NCBI RefSeq assembly: GCF_001995255.1
Contig: NZ_MUZR01000002.1
Span: 62,001 to 126,000, forward strand
Source of the DNA: Thioalkalivibrio halophilus
GTDB taxonomy: Bacteria > Pseudomonadota > Gammaproteobacteria > Ectothiorhodospirales > Ectothiorhodospiraceae
Direction of reading: 5' to 3'
DNA: 64,000 nucleotides
In this document: piece by piece, positions 26,864 to 36,679 of the stretch
Layout: every line of letters begins with the position of its first letter
Numbering within the stretch: the first letter of the stretch is position 1
Made by a program: the position numbers and the translations under genes
Notes under the pieces: model-generated
The model's database searches: none
What the model was told of the DNA's origin: nothing
The model's input: only the letters and a program-made list of their open reading frames with translations

Positions 26864-27691
26864 TTACACACTGGCCGGCACCGGTCCCAGAACCGGCGCC
26901 TCCTGGTCCGGCATCGCAAATTCCGGCGGGTATTCCACCTGCACGAAGTACAGCCCCCCGGCCGGCGCCGTGATCCCCGACTGGCGCCGATCCCGCGCCG
27001 CCAGCACCTCGCGGGGCCAGTCCAGCTCCGCTCGGCCGTCGCCCACCGCCAGCAGTACGCCCGCGATGTTACGCACCATATGATGCAGAAACGCATTGGC
27101 ATGCACGTCCACCAGCACGTACTCACCGCGCCGCCGGACCGTCACTTCGTGCACGCGGCGCACCGGCGACTTCGCCTGACAGGCCGCCGCGCGCAGACTG
27201 GTGAAATCCTGCTCGCCGACAAAATGCCGCGCCGCCTCCTGCATCCGCGCGACATCCAGCGGCCGCCGCCACCAGGCCACGCGGCCCGCCTCCAGACCCG
27301 GCCGCACGGGTCGGTTCGCGATCACGTAGCGATACCGGCGGGAACGCGCCGCGAAACGGGCATGGAACGCCGGTGCGACCGGCTGCGCCCAGCGAATCGC
27401 AATCGAATCCGGCAGGTTGGTGTTGCCCCCCAGGATCCAGGCATGCGCCTCACGCCGGCTCGCGGTGTCGAAATGCACCACCTGAGCCGTGGCATGCACC
27501 CCCGCATCGGTTCTTCCGGCGCAGGTCAGTTCCAGCGGGTGATCCGCGACAAAGCCAAGCGCCTTCTCCAGTTTCTCCTGCACACTGGGCCCGTCCTTCT
27601 GCCGCTGCCAGCCCAGCCACGGCGTACCGTCGTATTCGACCCCGGCCGCCCAGCGCTGCAAGCCCGCCTCCGGTTCCCTTGTCTCGCCCAT
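26864..27691 (-). CDS. truA: tRNA pseudouridine(38-40) synthase
   Basis: The 275-residue protein has the TruA catalytic motif TCAGRTDAGVHATAQVVHFD (Asp in RTDAGVH), the beginning GVEYDGTPWLGWQRQKDGPS and the C-terminal LVDVHANAFLHHMVRNIAGV. It makes pseudouridine at positions 38-40 of the anticodon stem. Its place just upstream of trpF in transcription is conserved in Pseudomonas-type genomes. Confidence 0.96.
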   Translation of the reverse strand: MGETREPEAGLQRWAAGVEYDGTPWLGWQRQKDGPSVQEKLEKALGFVADHPLELTCAGRTDAGVHATAQVVHFDTASRREAHAWILGGNTNLPDSIAIRWAQPVAPAFHARFAARSRRYRYVIANRPVRPGLEAGRVAWWRRPLDVARMQEAARHFVGEQDFTSLRAAACQAKSPVRRVHEVTVRRRGEYVLVDVHANAFLHHMVRNIAGVLLAVGDGRAELDWPREVLAARDRRQSGITAPAGGLYFVQVEYPPEFAMPDQEAPVLGPVPASV

Positions 27692-27728
27692 CCGCTGCCC
27701 GTACTCCCCGTCTTTCCTCGGTGCCGGT

Positions 27729-28403
27729 TCATCCCGTCACCCAACCGCCCCACTGCAACCCCAGTGCGACCATTCCCACCAGCGCCATCCAGCCGGTCTC
27801 CACTCCCCGCCAGCGATCCTCGCGCACCGGCATCGGGGAGCCCGGAGCGGGCTGTTCCGATTCGGCCGGATCCAGGGCCGCGTCCAGCCGCTGCACCAGC
27901 CATTCACGCACCGCATCCACCCTCGCCCTGCGGTCCCCCGACAGCCGGCCCCGCCGAGCTTCGATTCCGGCCCGGTCGCGTTCGAACGCCTCCAGCGCCA
28001 GGAACAGCCGGCGCGCGAAAGAGTGTCCGGCCCCCAGCGCTGAACCCCGCCGACCGCCCAGCACGCTGCCCAGGGCCGGCACCAGTTCCGTGCGCGCGTA
28101 CCGATCCGTCAGCCAGACCACGGCCAGCACCACCAGCATCAGCGCCACGATCCGCGTAGCTGCCTCCAGCAGCCCCGCCGCGGTGCCTCCACCCACGGGC
28201 CACAGCCCGAAGAAAAGGGCCAGTGACAGGTAGAACCATTTCATGCGCCACCACATGCGCACCGCACGTTCCCACGGGAACGCTCGCAGCCCCGGGGCCA
28301 GCAGCAGGGCCGGCACCGTCACGGAGACGGCCACCGGGGATGCCGTCAGCACGGCCCCCGACAAGAGCAGAACGGCCCCCAGGGCCCCGATCGCCAGTTG
28401 CAT
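27729..28403 (-). CDS. Uncharacterised membrane protein in the fimV-truA interval
   Basis: I do not recognise the family. The ~224-residue product has two or three N-terminal hydrophobic segments (LAIGALGAVLLLSGAVLTA and PVAVSVTVPALLLAPGL), another pair around residues 60-95, an Arg-rich hydrophilic region (RRLFLALEAFERDRAGIEAR) and a short final hydrophobic stretch. GGGGAGG precedes the ATG at 28403. It is inserted in an otherwise conserved fimV-truA junction, with a terminator between it and fimV. Confidence 0.7.
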   Translation of the reverse strand: MQLAIGALGAVLLLSGAVLTASPVAVSVTVPALLLAPGLRAFPWERAVRMWWRMKWFYLSLALFFGLWPVGGGTAAGLLEAATRIVALMLVVLAVVWLTDRYARTELVPALGSVLGGRRGSALGAGHSFARRLFLALEAFERDRAGIEARRGRLSGDRRARVDAVREWLVQRLDAALDPAESEQPAPGSPMPVREDRWRGVETGWMALVGMVALGLQWGGWVTG

Positions 28404-28421
28404 GACCACCTCCCCAACGCG

Positions 28422-28442
28422 AAAAGGGGCCCGCAGGCCCCT
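28422..28442 (-). terminator. Terminator after fimV
   Basis: On the minus strand the stem AGGGGCC/GGCCCCT with a 4-base loop is followed by a T run (TTTTC). It is 50 bases past the fimV stop. Confidence 0.75.
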
Positions 28443-28492
28443 CTCGCCGGTACGGTCCGGACCGCGGGCGAACCCGCCGACCGACCACCCCG

Positions 28493-31003
28493 TCAGGCGT
28501 CTTTCAGCTGGTCCTGGATCGCCCGGGCCCGCTCTTTCTCTTCATCCGACCCGGAGGCCATGATCTCGTCGATCAGGTCCTGCGCACCTTCCTGGTCACC
28601 CATGTCCGCATAGGCCTGGGCCAGATTCAGCCGGGTCTCGTTATCATCTTCGCCTTCGGCCGCCGGAGCCGCGGGTTCCTCCGCCGCCGGTTCGTCTGCT
28701 TCCGCGGACGCAACCGGTGGCTCGCCAGCGCCTGCTTCGTCGCCCAGCAACTCGTCCAGATCCATGGACGGCACATCGCCGCCGGCATCGCCACCGGCAG
28801 GCTGACTGTCATCGGAGGACGGCAGATCCGACTCCTCGATATCAAAGGACAGATTGTCGAGGTCGTCGAGATCCCCCGCCGCATTCCCGGCTTCCGAACC
28901 CTGGCTGGCAGCGGCCAGTTCTTCGTCGAGCCCGGTATCGGCCTCGAAATCCATGCCGCCATCGAGCTCACCGGCCGCCTTTTCCGGCGCCGTCGGCTCG
29001 TCCGCACCCGAGGCCTCCTGTTCCTCGGCAAAACCGGACAGGTCAAACTCCCCGGGTTCGTCGGCCGAATCGCTGGCTGCGGTATCCGCGGACGGCGTAC
29101 CCGAGGCCGCAGAAGCGTCGCCCGATCCGGCTTCCAGGTCCGCGAGTTTCTCGCGGATCTCGCCGTCTTCCGGACCCAGGCGTTCGCGCAGGCTGGCGGC
29201 GGCCTGGCGCATCTCGGAGTCGCGCCCCTGAGCCGCGAAGGCTTCCACCAGCTTCAGGCGGTACTGGAGATTGCCGGGCTCATCGTCGATGGCCGAGGAC
29301 AGGGTATCGACGGCCTGATCGTTCATGCCGTAGGCGAGGCAGACATCCACTTCGGCCAGCACATCGTCGGCGCTCATGCCCGCGGTTTCCGACGCCCCGC
29401 TTTCACCAGCCGGGGTCGGCTCGCCCACCGCTTCTTCCGGCTGGCTCATCCCCCCATCGTCCCCGTCGCCCGGGCGCGCAGGCGTGGCCGGGGTCTCGTC
29501 CTGCGGTTCCGCACCGGTGCCACCGGCCGAGGCGGCAACGGCGCCTCCAGCAGCCACCCCCGTGGCACCCGCCACCGCGGCGCCCGAAACGGACGCCTCG
29601 GACGCCTCCTCGCGGGCCTCGTAGCCGCTGCGCGGATCCGGGGTCGCCTTCACGCCGGAGTTGTCCACCCGGGCATTGCGGTCGCCACCCGGGCCACCCG
29701 GGCCGCCACCACGACCGCCGCGGGCGAATGCCAGCAGAACCAGCACCAGCAACACGACCAGGGCGATGGCCATCATCATCAGCAGCGGGTCGTTCATGAT
29801 CCGCTGGTGCAGCGGAGCGTCACGTTCGGCCTCGGCCTCTTCCATGCGCGCCCGCAGTTCCGCCCGCTCGTCCTGCAGCTCCGCGAGCTGGCCTTCCAGC
29901 GTGGCCAGTTCCTCGCTGGCGATCTCGGCCACCTGTTCGCGATCCTGCAGGGATTCGCGCATGCGAGCGATTTCTTCCCGCATTTCGTCCATTTCGGCAC
30001 GCTGCGAGATCAGGGCCTCCTGGACGACTTCGGGCGATTCGGCGATCAGCGCCGCTTCCTCACCTTCCGGCAGCACGTCGGTAACGATTTCGAGACGGTC
30101 ATCCACTGCGTCCGCATCGTCTTCGGCCGCCACGGCTTCGCCGTCTTCGCGTTCGGATTCCTCTTCACGAGCTTCGGCGTCTTCCTCGGGCTCGTCTCTC
30201 ACCTCTTCCTCGACGGCTTCTTCGGCCGCGTCCGGATCCGCCTCCTCGGTCACCTCTTCGGCGACCTCGGGCTCGGGCTCCGGCTCCGGTTCGGGACGCG
30301 TACGCGCCTGCCAGTCTTCGGTCTGACGCTGGATCTCTTCGCGCGCCCCGGCGGCGTCCACCGCTTCCAGCGCCGCACGATCGGGCGCGCTCAGTTCCAC
30401 GTCGGCACGCAGCGCATTGACGTTGCCATCGATAAAGGCATCGGGATTTTCCCGCAGGAATGCGAGCATGGCCTGCTCGTTGCTGACCCCGCTCAGCCCG
30501 GCCCGCTGCACGATCGCATACAGCGTGTCGCCCGAGCGTACGCGATAGGTGTCCTGCGGGGCCCGGCGGTCGTCATCGGTCGCGGTGGTGCGTGCCGCCG
30601 CACGATCATCCGGAAGCGTTCCCGGAGGATCCAGCAGCAGGTTGAGTTCACGATAACTGCGCCCCCCGTCCCAGCGGGCTTCCAGAAGGATCCCGATGTA
30701 GGGCTCGCGCACGGGCTCGCGGGTGCGCAGGACGACCTCGCGATCCTGCCCTTCGCCACGCAGTTCAACCCGCAGGTCCCCCGGCACGCGGCCCCGGTCC
30801 AGTCCCGCCCGGCGGTACCGTTCTTCGGAGGCCTGACGCACCTGCAGCGATTCATCGGTCGCCGCCTCTCCGCGCAGCGCCACCCGGACATCCAGCGCCT
30901 GGTTCAACGTGGACCGGATCTGGGGATCGCCCAGCCCCACGGAGCTGGAAGAGGCCGGCGCGACCAGCAAAAGAATAATGAGCCCGAATAGTAACTTGCG
31001 CAC
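28493..31003 (-). CDS. fimV: FimV-like polar hub protein
   Basis: The 836-residue protein has a signal peptide (KLLFGLIILLLVAPASSSS), the FimV N-terminal domain (GDPQIRSTLNQALDVRVALR), a LysM domain (YRVRSGDTLYAIVQRAGLSG, residue ~150), a long acidic Glu/Asp/Ala linker, a coiled-coil ~345-390, one membrane span ~404-426 (MMMAIALVVLLVLVLLAF) and C-terminal TPR-like units ending in the FimV motif AYADMGDQEGAQDLIDEIMA. FimV binds peptidoglycan and organises type IV pili, chemotaxis and flagellum at the pole. The start is GTG, chosen because it gives the signal peptide directly. The gene follows asd, as in Pseudomonas. Confidence 0.92.
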   Translation of the reverse strand: MRKLLFGLIILLLVAPASSSSVGLGDPQIRSTLNQALDVRVALRGEAATDESLQVRQASEERYRRAGLDRGRVPGDLRVELRGEGQDREVVLRTREPVREPYIGILLEARWDGGRSYRELNLLLDPPGTLPDDRAAARTTATDDDRRAPQDTYRVRSGDTLYAIVQRAGLSGVSNEQAMLAFLRENPDAFIDGNVNALRADVELSAPDRAALEAVDAAGAREEIQRQTEDWQARTRPEPEPEPEPEVAEEVTEEADPDAAEEAVEEEVRDEPEEDAEAREEESEREDGEAVAAEDDADAVDDRLEIVTDVLPEGEEAALIAESPEVVQEALISQRAEMDEMREEIARMRESLQDREQVAEIASEELATLEGQLAELQDERAELRARMEEAEAERDAPLHQRIMNDPLLMMMAIALVVLLVLVLLAFARGGRGGGPGGPGGDRNARVDNSGVKATPDPRSGYEAREEASEASVSGAAVAGATGVAAGGAVAASAGGTGAEPQDETPATPARPGDGDDGGMSQPEEAVGEPTPAGESGASETAGMSADDVLAEVDVCLAYGMNDQAVDTLSSAIDDEPGNLQYRLKLVEAFAAQGRDSEMRQAAASLRERLGPEDGEIREKLADLEAGSGDASAASGTPSADTAASDSADEPGEFDLSGFAEEQEASGADEPTAPEKAAGELDGGMDFEADTGLDEELAAASQGSEAGNAAGDLDDLDNLSFDIEESDLPSSDDSQPAGGDAGGDVPSMDLDELLGDEAGAGEPPVASAEADEPAAEEPAAPAAEGEDDNETRLNLAQAYADMGDQEGAQDLIDEIMASGSDEEKERARAIQDQLKDA

Positions 31004-31040
31004 GAACGTCCCCCTGTGTGTGCGTGGTTGCTGTCCGGGG

Positions 31041-31103
31041 CAGCCCGTGTCTCTGCCGACACGGGCTGTTGCCCGGCCCGCCGACACGGGCTGTTGCCCG
31101 GCC
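31041..31103. repeat. Tandem 25-bp repeat with hairpins in the asd-fimV gap
   Basis: GCCGACACGGGCTGTTGCCC followed by GGCC occurs twice with a 25-base period, and the first copy pairs with GCCCGTGTC at 31043-31051. On the minus strand this lies in the fimV leader after asd and could act as a weak terminator or mRNA structure. No T tract is present. Confidence 0.6.
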
Positions 31104-31150
31104 CCTTGAACAATGAGGCTACCAGATCCCCGGCATATTGTGGGATTTAA

Positions 31151-32176
31151 TCACAGGTAATCGCGGATCAAAACCTCGGCGATCTGGATCGTGTTCAAGG
31201 CTGCGCCCTTGCGCACATTATCGGAAACCACCCACATATCCAGTCCGCGGGGATGCGAAATGTCCTCGCGGATACGGCCGACGTACACCGCATCGGTGCC
31301 GCTGCTTTCGGTCACGGCGGTCGGGTACCCTCCGTCCTCGTGGCGATCCAGCACCTCGATGCCCGGTGCGGCCACCAGCAATTCGCGCGCGCGTTCGGCC
31401 GAGATCTTCTCGCGGGTTTCGATGTGCAGCGCTTCGGAATGCCCGTAGAACACCGGGATGCGCACCGCCGTGGGGTTCATCTGGATGGACTCGTCGCCCA
31501 TGATCTTGCGGGTCTCCCAGACCATCTTCATTTCTTCCTTGGTGTAGCCGTTATCCTGGAAGACATCGATATGCGGCAGCGCGTTGAACGCGATCTGCTT
31601 GGGGTAGACGCTGCATTCCACCGGGCGACCGTTCAGCAGGGCCGCAGTCTGGTGCGCCAGCTCCTCGATCGCGTCCTTGCCGGTTCCTGAGACCGCCTGG
31701 TAGGTCGCGACATTCACGCGTTCGACCCCCACCGCGTCGTGCAGAGGCTTGAGCGCGACCAGCATCTGGATGGTGGAGCAGTTGGGATTGGCGATGATCC
31801 CGTGGCGCTCGTAGTCGCCCACCGCATCCGGATTGACCTCCGGGATCACCAGCGGGATCTCGGGGTCATAACGGAACTGCGAGGTGTTGTCGATCACCAC
31901 GCATCCGGCCGCGGCCGCCTTTGGCGCGTATTCCTTCGACACCGACGCTCCCGGCGAGAACAGCCCGATATCCACCTGCGAAAAATCGAACTGCGCGAGG
32001 TCCTCCACAATCAGCTCGCGGTTCCCGTAGGAGACGGTGCTGCCGGCCGAGCGTTCGCTGGCCAGGGCATGCACCCGGTCCAGCGGCAGGTCCCGCTCGG
32101 CCAGGATGGAGAGCAGGGTCTCGCCGACGGCACCGGTGGCGCCGACGACGGCCACGTTGAACTTGCGATCACTCAT
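31151..32176 (-). CDS. asd: Aspartate-semialdehyde dehydrogenase
   Basis: The 341-residue protein has the NADP-binding start VAVVGATGAVGETLLSILAE, the active-site Cys in IIANPNCSTIQMLVALKPLH and QAVSGTGKDAIEELAHQ. It reduces aspartyl phosphate for lysine, methionine and threonine synthesis and for diaminopimelate. It follows leuB by 29 bases in the leuB-asd-fimV order of Pseudomonas-like genomes. Confidence 0.97.
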   Translation of the reverse strand: MSDRKFNVAVVGATGAVGETLLSILAERDLPLDRVHALASERSAGSTVSYGNRELIVEDLAQFDFSQVDIGLFSPGASVSKEYAPKAAAAGCVVIDNTSQFRYDPEIPLVIPEVNPDAVGDYERHGIIANPNCSTIQMLVALKPLHDAVGVERVNVATYQAVSGTGKDAIEELAHQTAALLNGRPVECSVYPKQIAFNALPHIDVFQDNGYTKEEMKMVWETRKIMGDESIQMNPTAVRIPVFYGHSEALHIETREKISAERARELLVAAPGIEVLDRHEDGGYPTAVTESSGTDAVYVGRIREDISHPRGLDMWVVSDNVRKGAALNTIQIAEVLIRDYL

Positions 32177-32205
32177 GTCGGGGTCCTGTAACGTTAAAAA
32201 GGGTG

Positions 32206-33282
32206 TCAGGCGTCGTCCAGCGCAGCGACCAGGGCATCCCCCATACCCTGGGTCGACACCAGCTGCATGCCGTCGCCATGGATGTCCGGGGTCCGCAGGC
32301 CCTGATCGAGCACCCGCCCCACCGCGGCTTCCAGACGTTCGGCAAGGTCGTTGCGGTTGAGGCTGTGCCGCAGCATCATGGCAATCGACAGCACGGTCGC
32401 CATCGGATTGGCCTTGCCCTGCCCGGCAATGTCCGGCGCGGAGCCATGGATCGGTTCGTACAGACCAACGCCCTCGCTGTTCAGCGAGGCGGACGGCAGC
32501 ATGCCGATGGAGCCGGTCAGCATCGCGGCCGCATCCGACAGGATGTCACCGAACATGTTGCTGGTCACCATCACGTCGAACTGCTTCGGATCGCGCACCA
32601 GCTGCATGGCCGCGTTGTCCACATACATGTGGGACAGCTCGACCTCGGGGAACTCCTGCCCGACGCGCTCGACCACCTCGCGCCACAGCTCCGAGACCTC
32701 CAGCACATTGGCCTTGTCCACCGAGCACAGGCGCTTGTTGCGCTTCATCGCGGCCTCGAATCCGACCCGCGCGATGCGCTCGATCTCGGATTCGGTGTAG
32801 CCGGCGGTGTTGTAACCGTAGCGCTGCCCGTCGCGCTGTTCGATGCCGCGCGGCTGGCTGAAGTAGATACCCCCGGTCAGTTCGCGCACGATCAGCAGAT
32901 CCAGCCCGCTCACCACCTCGGGCTTGAGGGTGGAGGCCGAAGCCAGCTGCGGGTAGAGGATCGCCGGGCGCAGATTGGCGAACAGTTCGAGATCGGAACG
33001 GATCCCCAGCAGGCCGCGCTCGGGGCGCAGATCGCGTTCCAGGGATTCGTACTGCGGGCCGCCGACCGCGCCCAGCAGGATCGCATCGGCGCGGCGCGCC
33101 TGCTCCCGCGTCGCCTCGGGGTAGGGGTGCCCGGCCGCATCATGCGCCGCCCCGCCGATCAGGCCCTGTTCGATCTCCAGTTCGAGGCCGCCGATCTCGG
33201 CGACGCGTTCCAGCACCTTCAGCGCCTCGGCCACGATCTCGGGCCCGATCCCGTCACCGGGCAATACCAGAATTCGGTTCAC
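32206..33282 (-). CDS. leuB: 3-isopropylmalate dehydrogenase
   Basis: The 358-residue protein starts [20 protein letters not shown] and has the metal and substrate motifs [19 protein letters not shown] and [18 protein letters not shown]. It oxidises and decarboxylates 3-isopropylmalate in leucine synthesis. It is separated from leuD by 152 bases containing a REPIN hairpin, so the leuCD and leuB-asd segments may have uneven expression. Confidence 0.97.
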   Translation of the reverse strand: MNRILVLPGDGIGPEIVAEALKVLERVAEIGGLELEIEQGLIGGAAHDAAGHPYPEATREQARRADAILLGAVGGPQYESLERDLRPERGLLGIRSDLELFANLRPAILYPQLASASTLKPEVVSGLDLLIVRELTGGIYFSQPRGIEQRDGQRYGYNTAGYTESEIERIARVGFEAAMKRNKRLCSVDKANVLEVSELWREVVERVGQEFPEVELSHMYVDNAAMQLVRDPKQFDVMVTSNMFGDILSDAAAMLTGSIGMLPSASLNSEGVGLYEPIHGSAPDIAGQGKANPMATVLSIAMMLRHSLNRNDLAERLEAAVGRVLDQGLRTPDIHGDGMQLVSTQGMGDALVAALDDA

Positions 33283-33326
33283 AAACCTCTCCTAACCATC
33301 AGATCTATCGAATTTCTTTTCCACCC

Positions 33327-33396
33327 GCAGGAGGCCAGCCCTCTGGCCGATTGGGCGCCAGGACAGGCTCCATCGGCCAGAGGGCTGGCCTCCTAC
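33327..33396. repeat. REPIN hairpin between leuD and leuB
   Basis: GCAGGAGGCCAGCCCTCTGG plus CCGAT is followed, after 20 bases, by its exact reverse complement ending in GTAG orientation (TCCTAC). A 25-bp near-perfect stem results. Confidence 0.9.
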
Positions 33397-33434
33397 GGGG
33401 GTAACCCCGTCCCGGCGCCCGGTCGGCCAGACCG

Positions 33435-34073
33435 TTATTCCACCATCCACGGGCGTTCCTGCCGCAGGCGTTCTTCATAGGCACGAATATCGTCCGCGAA
33501 CTGCAGGGTCAGGGCAATGTCGTCCAGCCCGTGCAGCAGGCGGTGGCGGCGGTCCTCATCCAGCGTGAAGCGGAACACCGTAGCGTCCGGCGCGGTCACG
33601 GTCATCTCTTCCAGGTTGACCTCGACCTGCGCGCCCGGATTCGCTTCGACCTGCTCGAACAGGTTCTGCACCTCGTCCTCGGCCAGCACCACCGGCAGCA
33701 GCCCGTTCTTGCAGCTGTTGGAGAAAAAGATGTCGGCGAACGACGGCGCGATCACCGCGCGAAAGCCGAAGTCGGTCAGCGCCCACACCGCGTGCTCGCG
33801 CGAGGAACCGCAGCCGAAGTTCTTGCGCGCCAGCAGGATGGTCGCCTGGTCATACGGCGGCCGGTTGAGCACGAAGTCGGGGTTCGGCTGGCGCTGCGAG
33901 TGGTCCATGCCCGGCTCGCCCGGGTCCAGGTAGCGCCAGTCATCGAACGCGTTGGGGCCGAAGCCGGTGCGCTTGACCGACTTCAGATACTGCTTGGGGA
34001 TGATCGCGTCGGTATCCACATTGGAGCGGTCCAGCGGCGCGACAATGCCCTTGTGTACGGTAAAGGCCTGCAT
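33435..34073 (-). CDS. leuD: 3-isopropylmalate dehydratase small subunit
   Basis: The 212-residue protein has the LeuD signatures [40 protein letters not shown] and [19 protein letters not shown]. It forms isopropylmalate isomerase with LeuC. It starts 3 bases after the leuC stop. Confidence 0.97.
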   Translation of the reverse strand: MQAFTVHKGIVAPLDRSNVDTDAIIPKQYLKSVKRTGFGPNAFDDWRYLDPGEPGMDHSQRQPNPDFVLNRPPYDQATILLARKNFGCGSSREHAVWALTDFGFRAVIAPSFADIFFSNSCKNGLLPVVLAEDEVQNLFEQVEANPGAQVEVNLEEMTVTAPDATVFRFTLDEDRRHRLLHGLDDIALTLQFADDIRAYEERLRQERPWMVE

Positions 34074-34076
34074 CGC

Positions 34077-35486
34077 TCAGCCCTCCAGCTCGGACGGTTC
34101 GATGAAATGCCCGGCCACGGCAGCGGCCGCGGCCAGCGCGGGGCTGACCAGATGCGTACGTCCGCCCTGCCCCTGGCGGCCCTCGAAGTTGCGGTTCGAG
34201 GTCGAGGCGCAGCGCTCGCCCGGCTCCAGGCGGTCGGCGTTCATCGCCAGGCACATCGAGCAGCCCGGCTCGCGCCACTCGAAGCCGGCGTCCAGGAAGA
34301 TGCGGTCCAGCCCTTCCTGTTCCGCCTGCTGCTTCACCAGCCCGGAGCCCGGCACCACCATCGCCAGCTTGATGTTATCGGCCTTCCTGCGCCCCTTCAC
34401 CACCTCGGCGGCAGCACGCAGGTCCTCGATGCGCGAATTGGTGCAGGAGCCGATGAACACCTTGTCCGGGCGGATCTCCGTCATCGGGGTATTCGCCTTC
34501 AGGTCCATGTACTCCAGCGCGCGCTGCATGCCCTCGGCACGTACCGGGTCGGACTCGGCCGCCGGGTCCGGCACCCGCCCGTCGATCGGCGCGACCATCT
34601 CCGGCGAGGTGCCCCAGCTGACCTGCGGGGCGATCTCGGCGGCATCCAGCTCCACCACCGCGTCGAACTCGGCATCCGGGTCGGAAACCAGCGTGCGCCA
34701 GTACTCGGCCGCGCGTTCGAACATCTCGCCGGTGGGCGCCTGCGGCTTGCCACGCACGTATTCGATGGTCTTCTCGTCCACCGCGACCATGCCCGCGCGG
34801 GCCCCGGCCTCGATGGACATGTTGCAGATACTCATGCGGCCCTCGATCGACAGGCTGCGGATCGCCGAGCCGGCGAACTCGATCGCGTAGCCGGTGCCGC
34901 CCGCGGTGCCGATACGGCCGATGATCGCCAGCACGATATCCTTGGCGGTCACGCCCGGGCGCAGCTCGCCCTCCACGCGGATCTGCATGGCCTTCGTCTT
35001 TTTCTGCCACAGGCACTGGGTGGCCAGCACGTGTTCCACCTCGGAGGTGCCGATACCGAAGGCCAGCGCGCCCAGCGCGCCGTGGGTGGAGGTGTGCGAG
35101 TCGCCGCAGACCACGGTCATGCCCGGCAGGGTCGCGCCCTGCTCCGGCCCGATCACGTGCACGATGCCCTGGCGCACGTCGGCCATAGGGAAGAACTTCA
35201 GCCCGAAGCCGGACACGTTACTCTCCAGCGTCTCCACCTGGGTGCGCGAGACCGGATCCTCGATCCCGGCATCCCGATTGGTGGTGGGCACGTTGTGGTC
35301 CGGCACCGCCAGCACGGAATCGCCGCGCCACGGCTTGCGCCCGGCCAGGCGCAGACCCTCGAAGGCCTGCGGGCTGGTCACCTCGTGCACCAGATGGCGA
35401 TCAATGTAGAGCAGCGTGGAGCCATCCGGCTCCTCGCGTACCACATGCGCCTCCCACAACTTGTCGTACAGGGTCTTGCCTGCCAT
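34077..35486 (-). CDS. leuC: 3-isopropylmalate dehydratase large subunit
   Basis: The 469-residue aconitase-family protein has the Fe-S cysteines in [20 protein letters not shown] and GCSMCLAMN, together with [20 protein letters not shown]. It isomerises 2-isopropylmalate to 3-isopropylmalate. It heads the leuCD-leuB-asd block; a LysR gene lies divergently 296 bases away with a REPIN in between, as in many gammaproteobacteria. Confidence 0.98.
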   Translation of the reverse strand: MAGKTLYDKLWEAHVVREEPDGSTLLYIDRHLVHEVTSPQAFEGLRLAGRKPWRGDSVLAVPDHNVPTTNRDAGIEDPVSRTQVETLESNVSGFGLKFFPMADVRQGIVHVIGPEQGATLPGMTVVCGDSHTSTHGALGALAFGIGTSEVEHVLATQCLWQKKTKAMQIRVEGELRPGVTAKDIVLAIIGRIGTAGGTGYAIEFAGSAIRSLSIEGRMSICNMSIEAGARAGMVAVDEKTIEYVRGKPQAPTGEMFERAAEYWRTLVSDPDAEFDAVVELDAAEIAPQVSWGTSPEMVAPIDGRVPDPAAESDPVRAEGMQRALEYMDLKANTPMTEIRPDKVFIGSCTNSRIEDLRAAAEVVKGRRKADNIKLAMVVPGSGLVKQQAEQEGLDRIFLDAGFEWREPGCSMCLAMNADRLEPGERCASTSNRNFEGRQGQGGRTHLVSPALAAAAAVAGHFIEPSELEG

Positions 35487-35554
35487 TCCTCACTCCCGCG
35501 GCCGCGCCGCGATGTTCCTGCCATATTTTCGGTGAGCGGCCGCCAAAGCCCCCT

Positions 35555-35619
35555 GTAGGAGGCCAGCCCTCTGGCCGATTCGACGTTGGGGCAAATCGGC
35601 CAGAGGGCTGGCCTCCTAC
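35555..35619. repeat. REPIN hairpin between leuC and the LysR gene
   Basis: GTAGGAGGCCAGCCCTCTGG plus CCGAT faces its exact reverse complement across a 15-base loop. The arms are the same 25-mer as in the leuD-leuB gap, with the GTAG head typical of REPs. The rest of 35487-35782 shows no gene; an A/T-richer stretch 35660-35750 likely holds promoters. Confidence 0.9.
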
Positions 35620-35782
35620 GGGCGGGCATGCCGATCACATCGTCAGTCTGCGGCTGCCGCGATATTCTTTCAAATCCGATTTCTTATCCGTATCATTCCA
35701 CACGGTTATCAATCGGCGGCGAACGAGCCGGATTCGCCCATCGAACCAACCATTATCGCACGCAGCCCCTGGAGAGACAGGC

Positions 35783-36673
35783 ATGCGCCCGGAACAACTG
35801 AGTGTCGAATCCCTTCAGGCCTTCGTCGCGGTGGTCGACACGGGTGCGTTCTCCGCGGCAGCCGAACGTCTGCACCTGACGCAACCAGCGATCAGCAAGC
35901 GCATTCAGGCCCTGGAGGCCACCCTGGAACGCCCGCTGTTCGAGCGCCAGGGACGGCGCGTGCGCCCGACCGAGGTGGCCGAACGCCTGCTGCCCGAGGC
36001 GCGCGAGATCCTCGCCCGGCTGCGGGCGATCGAACAGCAGATCGCCGATCTGGACACCGTGGTACGCGGTCGCATCCGCCTGGCCACTTCCCATCACATC
36101 GCGCTGCACCGCCTGCCCGACCCGCTGGCCGCGCTGGGCGGGCGCTACCCGGACCTCGAACTCGAGCTGGCATTCATGGACTCCGAAGCGGGTATCCAGG
36201 CCGTGCTGCACGGCGACGCCGACCTGGCCCTCGCCACGCTGCCCGAGTCGCTGCCCGACGGAATCGAGGCCCGGACCGTGTGGACCGACGAACTGGTGCC
36301 CATGATCGCCCGCGCGCAGGCCATCCGTACGCCCGGCGACACCCTCGCGCGCCTGCGGGACTGGCCGGCCATCCTTCCCCCGGTGGATTCCACCACCCGT
36401 CGGCGGATTGAACAGGCCCTGGCCACGGCGGAGCTGCGCCCGGCCGCCGCCCAGGAGAGTCCCTATCTGGAGGTCATCCGCATGATGATCGCCGCCGGCC
36501 TCGGCATCGGCTTTCTCCCGCGCGACATGGCCACCGAGGAGCTCGCGGTGCTCGACTGGCCCGGGCCGCCCGTCCTGCGTTCACTGGGCTGGGTGCGTCA
36601 TGCCGCGCGCTACCATTCGCGGGCCCTGCAGGCGGTGATCGAGAAACTGGAGGGTTCCGGCCCGCCCGCCTGA
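35783..36673 (+). CDS. LysR-family transcriptional regulator
   Basis: The 296-residue protein has the LysR helix-turn-helix (LQAFVAVVDTGAFSAAAERL followed by HLTQPAISKRIQALE) at residues 11-45, and a periplasmic-binding-like effector domain with RIRLATSHHIALHRLPDPLA and MMIAAGLGIGFLPRDM. GGAGAG lies eight bases before the ATG. It is divergent from leuC; a role in leucine or sulfur/amino-acid gene control is suggested by position but not shown. Confidence 0.9.
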   Translation: MRPEQLSVESLQAFVAVVDTGAFSAAAERLHLTQPAISKRIQALEATLERPLFERQGRRVRPTEVAERLLPEAREILARLRAIEQQIADLDTVVRGRIRLATSHHIALHRLPDPLAALGGRYPDLELELAFMDSEAGIQAVLHGDADLALATLPESLPDGIEARTVWTDELVPMIARAQAIRTPGDTLARLRDWPAILPPVDSTTRRRIEQALATAELRPAAAQESPYLEVIRMMIAAGLGIGFLPRDMATEELAVLDWPGPPVLRSLGWVRHAARYHSRALQAVIEKLEGSGPPA

Positions 36674-36679
36674 CACGGC

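Noticed and set aside
33531-35558. 675-codon plus-strand frame opposite leuC-leuD, and a similar 672-codon frame opposite leuA (40297-42315)
   Set aside because: Both are antisense shadows of GC-rich genes; they have biased composition (Arg/His/Gln/Ala) and no domains.
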